The notes: generated by a model from the letters alone, not told the origin. Shown: positions 20,853 to 31,261, numbered from the stretch's first letter. The stretch is DNA of 64,000 bases from Oscarella lobularis (GCF_947507565.1 NC_089180.1:3286001-3350000), one strand, 5' to 3'. Translations and numbers: made by a program.

Positions 20853-21418
20853 GATAAAATAGTAACAAATAAGCATCTTTTTCAGTTTGTTTACTGAAGC
20901 TGCTGGTGCTTTTAACAGAAATTTTTACACATAATTGTAAAAGAAGGATTATCTTAATGCATTGCAAAAATTTAAACTTTAAAACTTTAAAACTATTCAA
21001 TTTTTGCTTTCAGTTAGGATGGTTTCAATCTCAAAAATTTCGCAAACAATAAGGCTAATGCTTATTAATTAACTTTGGAAGTCAAATATTTTTTACGACG
21101 TTTTTTGATGAGCGAAAAGGGGGTGATATTCTTATTTCTCCCGTCAAGCCGCAATTCAAAAACTGCATGATACATATGTATGAGCTTTCGATTGGTGTAA
21201 CGTTCCTCGCCTTACTTCGCGCTCTAACGGCACGGCGGCGTCGTAAAAGTGCGGTGTTTTTGACGCTCGTGAGTAGGCGTGTTTGTTTATTTGACACTTT
21301 TCTATGCTGAAAATGCGCGATTTTTGACACGGCACGGCTCTTAACCAATATTGTAATAAGCCTAATGCTAATATTCGTCAATTCTGATTTTGCACGCTTC
21401 TTCCATTTTGCAAGCTTC
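20853..21418. other. AT-rich, no gene recognised
   Basis: Mostly AT-rich. A minus frame at 21,082-21,381 (99 codons) lacks recognisable motifs and may be 3' untranslated sequence of the CARD-bearing gene upstream on that strand. Confidence 0.35.
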
Positions 21419-21799
21419 TTCTACAATCTCGAACGCTGCTTCTCCAATTCATTCTCTTCCGCTGCCGACAATTTCTTTCGTCCTGAGAATTATACAAGAT
21501 TAATCACAAAAGTCACGTTTATGAATACGCTCACCTAGCTCTTTAGCGACGTATTCCTGTCCTTCGGTCTCTCGCAGTATCGTCACAATTTGATCGTAAG
21601 ACGTCGGTCCCTTCCGCGGCAAAATATCGCTGAGTAGCGCACATCTTTTTTAATTTCTACACGGCATCGAGCGAAGACGGGAATATTCCTTTTTGGTGAC
21701 GATTTTCTTGCAAAAGAGACGATTAACGAGTCGGGATCGAGATCTTGGACGAGATCGTCGAATTGATTTTTAGCGGATAATTCTTCAAAGCCTGCTGAC
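21419..21799 (-). pseudogene. CARD domain exon pair (one in-frame stop)
   Basis: Minus-strand exon 21,799-21,535 begins after a TTTAG acceptor: SAGFEELSAKNQFDDLVQDL, DPDSLIVSFARKIVTKKEY, SRLRSMPCRN, stop (21,650-21,652), KRCALLSDILPRKGPTSYDQ, IVTILRETEGQEYVAKEL. The six-helix pattern, with LLSDILPRKGP in helix 4-5 and the final GQ-x-x-x-A-x-L helix, is that of a caspase-recruitment domain, a death-fold adaptor of apoptosis and innate signalling. A 52-bp intron (21,483-21,534, GTGAGC..CTCAG) leads to a charged tail ending near 21,419. The single TAA lies in an A6 run, so it could be a real nonsense mutation or a sequence error. Confidence 0.7.
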
Positions 21800-22221
21800 T
21801 AAATCTATTCTTCAAAGATTAAAAGGGAACCCTCGACCAAAAAGAAACGAAGACGTCGTCGGATTTGGATTTAGAGTGCGGAAGTGTGCACGTACGGCTT
21901 CAGAGAGAAAGAGTTATTCGAAATAAATGTTGCTTTTGCGTGCGCAAGAAGGAGACACCTAAAGAGAATTAATTAATTAAAAACGAACAACCGTAAAATG
22001 TAGAAAAATGTAAATGTCTAGCAACGTCATTTAGTTAATAAATCAATTAGTTGAATTCACTTGATTTTTGGTTAACGTGACGTTGCATGCTCCACGTAAA
22101 ACGTAAGAATATAGAAAAATAATATCTAGAGTACCTTTTACTCATACAGTTATTTAAACTTTGTTTTGATAAGTGCCCTGTTAACGCCCACCTCTTCAAA
22201 TCATTTTAAAAGCTTACCTAC

Positions 22222-22307
22222 TGTTGGAGATAATTCCGTTTTTCTCCACGACTTGAGCATTTTCATCATGCGAGAGGCAACGCAACGCTGCGAGTGGAGT
22301 CGTGAAT
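22222..22307 (-). other. Armadillo-like repeat exon fragment
   Basis: The minus frame reads TPLAALRCLSHDENAQVVEK then NGIIS, matching the third helix and turn of an armadillo repeat (A-L-x-x-L-x-x-x-x-x-N-x-x-x-x-x-x-x-G-I-I). Neighbouring sequence 22,310-22,460 also reads as short helical pieces in shifting frames. It may belong to the same minus-strand gene as the CARD exon, or be a separate decayed gene. Confidence 0.3.
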
Positions 22308-22590
22308 CTCTTCAAGATCATCTGAGTCAATGAGGAAAAGACCTATTTCTTCCCATTTCGATCCTTTGACAGCTGCTCATGTTCTCATAAAATCTTGGGA
22401 AACCGATTCGTTGTCAGAGGGAAAAGAGTCTAAAGAGAGACTCCATGAAGCAATATTTTCCACATAGGGCATACTAGAATTGAAACTAGTCTCAACAGGA
22501 TTTGCTAAGGACACCATAGCCTAAATGAAAAGTAAACCAGAGAAAAGGAACCTTGCTATCTAATTACATGAGAATCTACTTCTTCAATGA

Positions 22591-22773
22591 TCACCAAATC
22601 TGGAACACGAGAATCATTGCGTGATCAAAAGTTTTGTCATTGAGCTTCTGATCCACTTCGCCGTACAGGTAAATAGCCGGATCATCTTCGAGTCGTCGGA
22701 GATGAGGGCTGTCTAAATAGAACCAGTCTAGAATGACTCCAGGACTCCGGTCGTCGCACGCCGTCGCGACCAT
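22591..22773 (-). CDS. Unrecognised exon, possibly of the CARD/NB-ARC neighbourhood
   Basis: A minus frame of 60 codons reads DDRSPGVILDWFYLDSPHLR, RLEDDPAIYLYGEVDQKL and a hydrophobic end. The composition and the Trp-Phe-Tyr-Leu-Asp core look like real folded protein and codon use matches the neighbouring exons, but I cannot name the domain. It extends upstream in frame (ELKAMVATAC). It lies between TPR exons and the CARD exon on the same strand. Confidence 0.35.
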   Translation of the reverse strand: MVATACDDRSPGVILDWFYLDSPHLRRLEDDPAIYLYGEVDQKLNDKTFDHAMILVFQIW

Positions 22774-22966
22774 CGCTTTCAGCTCAACTAGGAACTCTTG
22801 TGCTATACTTTATGAGAAGCACTCTTCTTGCTTGTCCAGCGATTAATTAAACATTTCGTCGCGACGAAAACCTAGCATCGATTATTAATTAAGCAAACGT
22901 CTTCTCCACATTATTTTACACAGTTGCGTTTCATAAAATCCAATGTAGTTTAGTCGCCGCCTTTTC

Positions 22967-25269
22967 CTAACTCTTGGGCAGACCATGATTGTATTCTAAT
23001 AACTGAAAAAAATTATAGGTACTGTACTGCTGTGTAGAAAAATGCTTACATAATGTCAATGTGCTGTCATCTGAAAATAGCCTTGGATTGTAGTGAAGAA
23101 GTGGCGTATTAGTCAAATTGTATGCCTCCTCAATAGACCCCATCTTTCGCAGGCACAGTCCCAGAAGAGCAGACACTGCATTTACTCAGCAAAAATGTAT
23201 AGCGAAAAATTCCGATTTACTTGAAACAGTTGTAGAGCTTGGTGGCATTCCGTATTTTTTTACATAGATAATTTGTTCCTTAGTAGGACCACAGCTTTGT
23301 TCCACTTCTCCATCACCGCATAAACCTCCGAAAAATAGAAACAATATGCAGAAACAATAAAAAACCAAAAATTAAATTGAAAATTCAAAAAAAGTTCAAT
23401 TACCTTCATCGCTCATTAAAAGGCGTCGTCGCAATCAACAGAAACATTTTGTAAAACATCTTCATGCAAAGTTTGAACGACACGTTTTAAGAGTTTCATT
23501 AGTGACCTAACGATGTACGTAACGTCTTAGAGATAAGAAATTCTTTAAAAAAGAAACTTATTTTTTCAAGATATTGCTTCTCACTTGAAATGGGACACCT
23601 TCCCTTGACCGAGGACAAGCCGCGAGGATTTGCCTCATTTGAGTGGCAGCCTCGAAGAACTTACCAAGCAAATGCAGACTGTATCCGTACCTCGTATGAT
23701 CTAAAAAACAAACTAAAACTCAAAAAAAGATACTAATAATATACCTTCATTAATATACAATTAATAGAAAAAAAAGTCGTCAGCCGATAAACTGGCTTTA
23801 ACTTTATCCAATCCTTTCAACACTTCGTGGCGAAGTTCATATTGGCGTGTCCGTTCGCAGCAGTCAAAAGCCGCCATGCGTACTGATCGCTTTACGCTAA
23901 CCCTGTCGCAGAACTTGAGATACCTGTCATCTGTTCAGACAGTGACGATAAAAATGAGCAAAAGGCTTCATAAAATTCAAAAAGTTGCCTAAAGTAGTCA
24001 AGAGCCTTTTGATATTTGCTCTAATATAACATGCAGAAAGAAGGCAAACAAGTCCTATACAAAAAAGCGCCTACAAACAGCCAACAGGCTTTACAATGTC
24101 AACATTGTACCTGTAAGCACTACTGCAGGTTTAGAATGCGAAGTCAAAAACGAGACGAAAACTCTTAGAAGGTGCTGGTACCTTTCCAGTTTACCACTTT
24201 GAAAAAATGCGACTGCCATCTGATAAAACGCTATAGATACAATAACATGTCGAAATGATAGAAACCAAACAGTAGTGCTGCATTACTCGATCTTATCACA
24301 TCTCTACATCTCTTTATCCTAGCCATATTGCTAAATAGAGCATCAGCATCTTGACGTGTTGCATAATGCGCTGCAGCTACGACTAGATCTGGGGAAATTG
24401 CCAAAGTGAAAGCATTGAAAATTATAAGAGAACACTCGCCATCAGGCGTTGAAGCCAGTTCGTCCTCCGTATATTCTTCAATGCTTCTCTTTTCGAACGC
24501 TTTAAAGAAATGTTTCTTGCCTTCAATATGATCATCTTGGAAGGCAGCTACAGAGCTCAGCAACGTATAACCTAAACATCGCCTTGAGAATAAGAACGCC
24601 AGCGGAATTTTCAAAACCGAGAAACAATAACGCAAGATTTCACTTTTTCTCTTTTCGACACATTTGACATCTCGTTGACATTGGCAATTAGCATCAAAGA
24701 CAGCTCCTTCACAATTTCATATTTGCCAAATCCAAAGTTAAGCTCAAGAGCGTGACGAATGTGACGATTATCGCTAGGAAACAATCGCAGAGCTATTATA
24801 CTCTTCACTACCGAACAGTAATGGTGATATATTCTACTATGCTCACCGATGTACGGTAACTTGCAACTGCTCATCAAGCTTAGCATCACGTCTCCTACGG
24901 TTACGAGCACGTACTTCAACGCTTCTTTGTTATCTCTCAATCGTTCGGAAATGCTGCGGTGGACGAGATGGTGCAAGCTATACACTTCGCTTCCGTCGAA
25001 TTCGTCTCGCTTTAATAGTGTGTACTTTTTCAAGGCGCTTAGACTTTCGATGAGTCGCAGAGGACTCGAGTCGCAGTGAATTTTCGAAAGTGCGGCAGAA
25101 ATCACCTCTTGCGGAATTGACTTGGGAAGCATAACGGAGCAGCACGAAAGAACGGAATACGCAGACGGATAATTCTCTTCAATGTCTGATATATCTATTT
25201 CCCAAGTAAGGAAAGCGTGACGCCTAGTATTCAGTGTCTCAAGGGGCATTTCTGGAGTTTCGAGATTCA
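22967..25269 (-). CDS. NB-ARC winged-helix/TPR protein (NLR-like), multi-exon, 5' end cut
   Basis: The largest host-like gene. Exon A (25,269-24,644) reads AFLTWEIDISDIEENYPSAY, SVLSCCSVMLPKSIPQEVIS and LKRDEFDGSEVYSLHHLVHR: the winged-helix part that closes an NB-ARC ATPase. A GT..AG intron (24,643-24,583) joins exon B (from 24,582; GYTLLSSVAAFQDDHIEGKK). Further exons near 23,950-23,800 (AAFDCCERTRQYELRHEVLK), 23,700-23,585 (RYGYSLHLLGKFFEAATQMR), 23,250 (ECHQALQLFQ) and 23,176-23,030 (SALLGLCLRKMGSIEEAY) have the A/G/Y spacing of TPR repeats. Such proteins are intracellular sensors. The P-loop half of NB-ARC is absent: a hairpin miniature element starts at 25,276, 7 bp upstream. Confidence 0.65.
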
Positions 25270-25275
25270 TCGGCC

Positions 25276-25445
25276 TAGCCTCGCGTTGCCGGACCCTTCT
25301 CTCTGATTTCCCGTATAAACACGGGAGGGGACAAGGGCCTGGTACTTCTAAGGTGAGAAAGGTCACGTGGTACCCCCCCACCCCTTGATATCTTACCTGT
25401 GGTCGTCGCTGGCCCTCGCTGCTGAGATCACAGTATCTCAAAAAT
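25276..25445 (+). mobile_element. Hairpin-type terminus (TAGCCTCG family), left end
   Basis: TAGCCTCGCGTTGCCGGACC with the CCCGTATAAACACGGG hairpin and GGGCCTGGTACTTC, as at 9387 and 26,944. Flank TCATCGGCC has no visible partner. It interrupts the NB-ARC coding exon on the other strand. On the minus strand the frame across 25,440-25,390 (DLSSEGQRRPQ, then a GTAAGA donor) could be an upstream exon. Confidence 0.6.
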
Positions 25446-25825
25446 AAAAATTCTAATTCAAAGTTTAGTACGGCATGTTTGCCAAGAACTACTACGCAGT
25501 ATGCATGGAGCTATTCATTAAAAGAAAATTCTTGTCTATGAATGCATACCATCATACGCACTGCGTTTTCTACTGGGGTATTCTGAAGCACTTCTCAGGT
25601 GAGAGAGTATCATTGATAAAAACAGTGGCTTGTTCGCCGATTAGGGTTAGCCAGAATGTTCAGCAATTTTAGTAAAATTTTGCAACGTAAAAAAATTAAT
25701 TAGATTTGAGTAGGGTTAAAATTTTTGGCGCGTGGCCAGCGCGCGCAAAATGGACTCCTAAACCCTTTCCTAAGCACCACCCTAAAAGGTCATAAAGAGT
25801 TGACAATTTTGATTATTCAGGCATC
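25446..25825. other. No gene recognised
   Basis: AT-rich spacer. The words CTAAACCCTTTCCTAAGCAC near 25,760 loosely resemble the AACCCT motif tract elsewhere in the window. Confidence 0.35.
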
Positions 25826-26193
25826 TTACAGAATAGGCATTCCTTTAAGCAGGATTCTGAGAGCGTCTGTATCTCTATGACATTTATGCAGAAATAGCAG
25901 TAAGTCCCAAATTGTGTAATTTATTAACCTAATTATGGATGCTTGCCATATCACATACATGTACTTAACGTATTGTACCTGTTCTATCATAAGGGCATGC
26001 AAAGGACTGATCACGATGCAAGCGGAAGACTGCCCAAACAGCAGAGGGGCTAACTGATAGCAGAGAACCTTGCCGCTGCCGGTGGTCATCCTCACACCAA
26101 CGTCTACACCATCTGCTACGGCTCTGATGGCTTCAAGCTGTCCTGGCCTGAATGTTTCCAACTTGAAAACAGATTGGACTGCGCCCTTTCAGC
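25826..26193 (-). pseudogene. RecQ-like helicase, N-terminal fragment
   Basis: The minus frame reads KLETFRPGQLEAIRAVADG, VDVGVRMTTGSGKVLCYQL, APLLFGQSSACIVISPLHAL and MIEQ, followed by a GTACAA donor. These are the Q-motif region (F-R-P-G-Q), motif I (Walker A) and motif Ia of a RecQ-type helicase. In motif I the residue after the catalytic Lys is Val instead of Ser/Thr, which should impair Mg-ATP binding. An in-frame stop lies 5' of KGAVQSVFK. Nothing downstream of the donor continues the helicase, so it is an exon-sized remnant. It differs clearly from the RecQ-like gene at 15.6 kb. Confidence 0.75.
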
Positions 26194-26434
26194 GACAGAC
26201 AACGCAGTTTCGGCATGCAAAGAAGTCATGATTAGCGACGGGACGTTTGGCACCAATTAGCCGGTTAGAGGTGCGATGATGTCATTAGGTATTGTCCACT
26301 GGCATGCAGGCAAGCAGTGAAGGAATTACTTTACTTACGGAGGTGACATTTTAAATACGGAGGTGACATCGGCAGTATGTTATACGCCACATGACCGATT
26401 GCTGCCCCGAAAAGAGAGCTGATCACGTGAACTC

Positions 26435-26505
26435 AAGTACCAGGCCCTTCTCCTCCCCGGGTTTATCCGGGAGCAGAGGAGAAGGGCCTGGCGCACGCGA
26501 GGCTA
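26435..26505 (-). mobile_element. Hairpin-type terminus, right end, abutting minisatellite
   Basis: CCAGGCCCTTCTCCTC / GAGGAGAAGGGCCTGG forms a long perfect stem around CCCGGGTTTATCCGGG, and the terminus ends CGCGAGGCTA at 26,505. The next base begins the 30-bp minisatellite. The partner left end was not found. Confidence 0.65.
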
Positions 26506-27606
26506 GTCGCGATGCTCGTCGTCGGCTTAGGTCTTGTCGCGATGCTCGTCGTCGGCTACGGCCTTGTCACGATGCTCGTTGTCGTCTTCGGCGTCGTCGC
26601 GATGCTCGTCGTCGGCTTCGGCCTCGTCGCGATGCTCGTCGTCGGCTTCGGCCTCGTCGCGATTTTCGTTGTTGGTTTCGGCCTCGTCGCGATGCTTGTC
26701 GTCGGCTTCGGCCTCGTCGCGATGCTCGTCGTCGGCTTTGGCCTTGTCGCGATGCTCGTCGTCGGCTTCGGCCTCGTCAAGATGGTCGTCGGCTTCGGCC
26801 TCGTTGCGATGCTTGTCGCGATGCTTGTCGTCGGCATCAGCCCCGTCGCGATGCTCGTCGTCGGCTTCAGCCTCTTCGCGATGCTCGTCGTCGGCTTCAG
26901 TCTGGTCGCGAAGCCCGTCGCGATGCTTGTCGTCGGCTTTAGCTAGCCTCGCGTTGCCAGGCCCTTCTCCCTGATCTCCCGTATAAACACGTGAGGGGAG
27001 AAGTGCCTGGTACCACTGGTCTGCGTCATAGGTCACAAGGACAACCCTTTCGTGGGGGTGCGGTCCATCGTCTTCTAATGCAATTACACCTTTTCGCGCA
27101 CTAAGGTGAAAGGAGCGCGCCGGCAGTGGTCCCGATCTTGAAAACCATTATCGGTTTTGATCGGCTCTTGCCGGGACAAAAAGAAGACATTTTTGCCGTT
27201 ATGGATGGCGACGATGTCGTCGTACGCCTCCGCACTGACGGGGGAAAGCCAGTCTGCTTCCTGGTGCCTCCTCTGCTTCGCTAACCAACGTTCTGCACTA
27301 CCGTACAGTGAAGTTGCAGGCCAATGGAACGCGACGTGTGTAATTGCATTAGAAGACGATGGACCGCACCCACAAAAGGGTAGTCCAGGTCGTGACCTAT
27401 GACGCAGACCAGTGGTACCAGGCCCTTTTTCCCTCCCGTGTTTATACGGGAGATCAGGGAGAAGGGCCTGGCAACGCGAGGCTAGGCTTTAGCCTCGTCG
27501 CGATGCTTGCCGTCGGCTTCGGTCTTGTCGCGATGCTCGTCGCAATGCTCGTCGTCGGCTCCGGCCTTGTCGCGATGCTCGTCGTTGGCTTCGGCCTTGT
27601 CGCGAT
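26506..27606. repeat. 30-bp minisatellite, split by a transposon
   Basis: Units of the type GTCGCGATGCTCGTCGTCGG plus CTTCGGCCTC fill 26,506-26,943 and resume at 27,494-27,606 after a 541-bp insertion and its duplicated 9 bp. About 15 units lie left of the insertion and 4 right, with 24- and 15-bp variants. It is open on both strands: plus frames give MLVVGFGLVA repeats, minus frames DDEHRDEAEA repeats. A protein-coding role is not supported. Confidence 0.9.
26944..27484. mobile_element. Complete 541-bp miniature element, perfect 9-bp target duplication
   Basis: GGCTTTAGC is present at 26,935-26,943 and 27,485-27,493. The element begins TAGCCTCGCGTTGCCAGG and ends with its inverse, ...CTGGCAACGCGAGGCTA. 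Terminal inverted repeats of about 140 bp include the CCCGTATAAACACG hairpin, GTACCACTGGTCTGCGTCAT and GGACCGCACCCAC. The centre (27,090-27,330) is unique and has no transposase. The insertion splits a minisatellite whose unit contains the target, so the event is unambiguous. TIR and TSD lengths are typical of Mutator-like non-autonomous elements. Confidence 0.95.
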
Positions 27607-27690
27607 TAGCCTCGGTTCCAGACCCTCTCTCCCCCGGATGTTACCGATCCTCGGAGAGAGGGTCTGGTACGGTCCCGCCAGAGCCCTAGA
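27607..27690 (+). mobile_element. Hairpin-type terminus, left end
   Basis: TAGCCTCGGTTCCAGACCCT begins directly after a minisatellite unit. Stem AGACCCTCTCTC / GAGAGAGGGTCT. Closest to the 4348 end. No right partner was found. Confidence 0.6.
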
Positions 27691-28297
27691 TAATCAGAGC
27701 TGCGACACGGTAATTAATCACGTGATTTCATAAACGCCATTTTGTATCCAACCTAGGACTCTCCGCAGTCAAGACTGCACGAGAAACGGTCTCGAGTTCC
27801 TTAGAGTTTTGCACTAGGGTGCTGCAGCTAAGCGCGAAAAAGGTTTAAGGTAGCTAAGTTGCCGCGAAACGCCGATCAGAGGTAGGCGACTCAATAAATG
27901 AATCGCGAAACTCCGGAAACGTAGACCGAAAGCCCGAAAGAGGTCTAATTCTAAGATTTACGAGCTCAAAGCATTGTATAGGTCGAAATTGGGGTAAGAA
28001 AAAAAATTTTTTACAGCGTTCGCATATTCCTATGGTAGTGGGGCGTGGTCTGTCTACACGAGAAAAAGCCCTGGACTGTACTTTTACGCCTCCATGAAGT
28101 GCAACGTCTTTTTCTGTTGCACTTTATATGTTTATTAGTTCTTGTAAGCAGTGACTGGGATGGACGCTATAGGTAGAGCCCCTTCACGTAGTGTGCATCT
28201 GGATACAAAATGGCGTTCAAAAACCCACGTGACCACCTAGCGTGCGTGAGTGTATCGCAGCTGTGATTATGTAAGCAGGACCAACTTTCACTGCGCA
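27691..28297. other. No gene recognised
   Basis: Mixed sequence; could be the interior of the element starting at 27,607. TACAAAATGGCGTTCAAA near 28,204 and AACGCCATTTTGTATCCA at 27,733 are inverted copies (RC of each other over ~17 bp), hinting at an element of roughly 480 bp between them. Confidence 0.35.
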
Positions 28298-30854
28298 TGC
28301 TTGCTAGTAGTGTAGGGAAAAGATACGTCATCGCTAACTAATCTAATAAAATGGGGTCGGGCTAAGGAGGAGGGAAACGGGCTAAGAATCTAGTGTACTT
28401 CAACGTCAAAGCGAAAATAAAGTGACGTGAAAAGAGAAAATTGGGCATGACGTGTAGCTTCGATTGACGACTAACCCGTAACTCGACCATTAGGCCGTCT
28501 TTCCTTTTCTTCTCATCACGAGTGAACGTGAAATGCGACAAGGAGTTGTAAATGTGTACCGTATCTCTCGTACGGCCAAGAGGAAATCCTTCGATCAGCT
28601 CTTGGCGGTCAAATGTTGCCACATTTCTGACCTTTCTAGCTACGTGCGCGCATTACCTAACATGGATCAGTGTGTTTTTAGCCTTGGAAGCGTTACGCGA
28701 TCGCGCGAAGCCTCTGAATCCGCGTGTAAAGGCGACGTTATCGTATACCGTGGGCGTGACGCCAGAGAACGAGGGTATATCGATAACGTCGCCCTGTGTT
28801 TTACGCATTCTCGCCTTCGTCGATCGGAGTTCAATCGCTGCGCTGTCGTCTTCGATCGTACTAGCTGCTACGGCGTCCTCCATCCGTGTCCCGAGCGGCT
28901 TTTTCCCGTGATCGACGATCTGAGCGAAGGCGTAGCAGCCTTTGTGTGCAGAGGCCACAAAGAGAAAGTCGACTCGCTTGAAAGCGTCATCAGTCATCCT
29001 GCTTACCGGCCTCCTCCGAAGAGAACCGCTGCTGTTGAGCCTACCGTCAGTACCGTGCAGGTGAAGTATATCTCGACTGCATGGAAATTATTATTTATTA
29101 TTACTTCCGCGTGCAGGATTCGAGCCTCGAGAGGACGCGCCTAGCTGAAAGTAGGTCAAATTCGGTAGCCTTGCAGAGGGAGCTAGATCAGACGAAGCAG
29201 CGGCTTGCTTCCCTGGAAGAGGAGAACAGGAGACTGCGAGCACATGGTAATCAAGCACAAATTATCTTAATAAATACTAAACCCTCAAAATAACTTGGCA
29301 GACTTTCCGACGTTAGTCCGTTCTTTTCAAAAGGCCCTCTACCGTCACGACGTTTTAAATCATGGGCCTCGGCTGTATAGTAGTGATGAGATGAAGACCT
29401 TCTGCGAAGCCCATGCGCAAGAGTTGTTTGATCTCCTCGAAAAGGTCATATCGAGCGATTATTCGAGCACGTTTGATCATGACGGACGCGCTAAATTGCG
29501 GCGTCAACGTGTTGTGAGCGAACTCTATAGGCTGGCCTACCTAAACAATCAAGTACATTATTGATAATAATACTTCCGTATAATAATTAACCTGATACTG
29601 TACTGTAGCACATCACCACTTTTGTAAATGATTTCGGCCTTCACCTCTCTGTCTCCGGATGCTCGGACGCAGCATTGGAGTGTGGGCGCGCAGTTGGAGT
29701 TTGCGGACATCCTGAAACAGTGCGCAGATATAGCAAAGGCCTTACCAATTCCTTCATTGAGAAAGCCAAAAGCAATCTGGTCATTTTGGTCATCGACGAC
29801 TTCCACTCGGTTCACTCCATTGCGCGTCCTACCTCATCGAAGACATCGACGGCGATCCATATGGCCACATGCATCATTGACGTCCACGAGTCGATTCCAT
29901 TGCTTCCACTCCCTGGAACATCGCCACACTATCACCCTTCCGATGACGTCTGCAAAGGGGCCGTGAACATAGGGCGAGTATCGGACCATTTTACGGAGTT
30001 CTTGAATCGTCAGAATGGAAGGACGTGGTTTTCATTTCTTCCTCGGTAGTTTCAAGACTTAAATCTCTCTGACCTTCAACAGACGCTTCTTGATCTTAGG
30101 TAAAGTCTATAAAAATTAAATTTTACATAAATAATAATCTAATTAATTAAGGTGTTACTCAACGCCCAATCAAAGCGACCTTGACCTTCTTTCCACCACT
30201 AGACTAATAGATGAAATTGAGCAGGTAGGCATGACTGGTGTCCTTGCTTAGGTAACAAATGCTTCTAAAAGAATCTCAAATCCACAAGTGACTAAAGAAC
30301 TGTCATTACCAATGCCGAAATGCATCCATCTTTGAAACGGTTCAATTAATTGCTAAGATTAAATAAAAACTAATCACCTATTTTTAATTAAGGTATCTGG
30401 AACGCAATGCTCTCCCTTCTATAGGAGATTACCCTACGTTCTTCTTTCAAAAAAACTCATTGCTCAGGTATAGTCTCCTCTGAGGACTGCACAGCTTTCC
30501 CTTAAACCGAGATATGATCTGTAGGACGAAAATGACAAATTCGGATCGCTTCTTCCTGTTTTAGGCCCATTTCACATTTTCCTGAACGCCGTTGAAAATC
30601 TTTTTACGCTGTACCACCCTATCATTGAAGGTAAATTATAATATTAAAGTATACATAATGAGGTACGAATTATTTATTTAAAAATGTCCTAAGGTTTATA
30701 CAAACATCTGTTTGGGCGACGAAAAAACCTCCCAAAGAAGCCTTGCCCTCAAAGAATGAATACGATGCTGGCGGCGTTGATTGGCGGATGGCTCTTAGTT
30801 CGAGAGAAGATTCTAAACCTTTACGGCGTCTGCAAAGATCTGGAATACCTCATT
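28298..30854 (+). repeat. Long duplication, copy A (copy B at 40,666-43,275)
   Basis: About 2.56 kb at roughly 96-98% identity to copy B, same orientation, starting TGCTTGCTAGTAGTGTAGGG and ending CTGGAATACCTCATT. Differences include a 36-bp segment present only in B (after CTTCAACGT), two compensating 8-bp indels, a 21-bp deletion in A and a nonsense change in A. Confidence 0.95.
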
Positions 30855-31181
30855 CTACGATATCTGCTCGACGATATTGCGCCTCTTATCTTCTTCTTCT
30901 ATTCTGCGATTCACAGAGGAAGTCGGTTTCAGTTGTGGCAAGACTCAATGGCTCATCTTGCCATTATGTTTGTAATCCAGCAGAGGCATCACTATAATCA
31001 AGCAATGATTTCAACAATCAGTGCCTGCCTTCACTATGAAATCGCTATACCCCAGTGGCAGGCCATCTTCACCAGCTACCTCAACATTTTCAGCGAAAAG
31101 AAAGTAGAAGTTTTCCACTCTCTCCTACGAAGCCAATGTCCATCATGGTCGAAAGCAGAGCAAATTCGGAACACGTCATAA
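28533..31181 (+). pseudogene. Large multi-exon gene of repeated family, copy A, one nonsense codon
   Basis: Exon 1 28,533-29,060; exon 2 29,117-29,246 (coiled coil, LERTRLAESRSNSVALQREL); exon 3 29,302-29,552; exon 4 from 29,609 to 30,099; exon 5 near 30,150-30,221; last exon from about 30,694. All introns are 55-70 bp with GT..AG. Exon 4 includes LVILVIDDFHSVHSIARPTS; the last exon includes KNLPKKPCPQRMNTMLAALI and LEYLILRYLLDDIAPLIFFF. This pattern resembles large repeat-associated proteins of invertebrates and fungi, perhaps the DUF6589 kind. A TAG at 30,047-30,049 replaces the TCG of copy B; a second break near 31,165 precedes the end. Function unknown. Confidence 0.6.
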
Positions 31182-31261
31182 ATGCAAGAAAGTTCAAAGC
31201 CGATTTCGCTCTGAATTTTCTGAGTTCTTCTACGCGAAAAGAAAATCGTCAAAACGATTTT

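Noticed and set aside
26391-27036. Long open frames on both strands (up to 183 codons) at 26.4-27.0 kb
   Set aside because: They arise from a 30-bp repeat whose unit lacks stops in most frames. There is no exon structure or homology.
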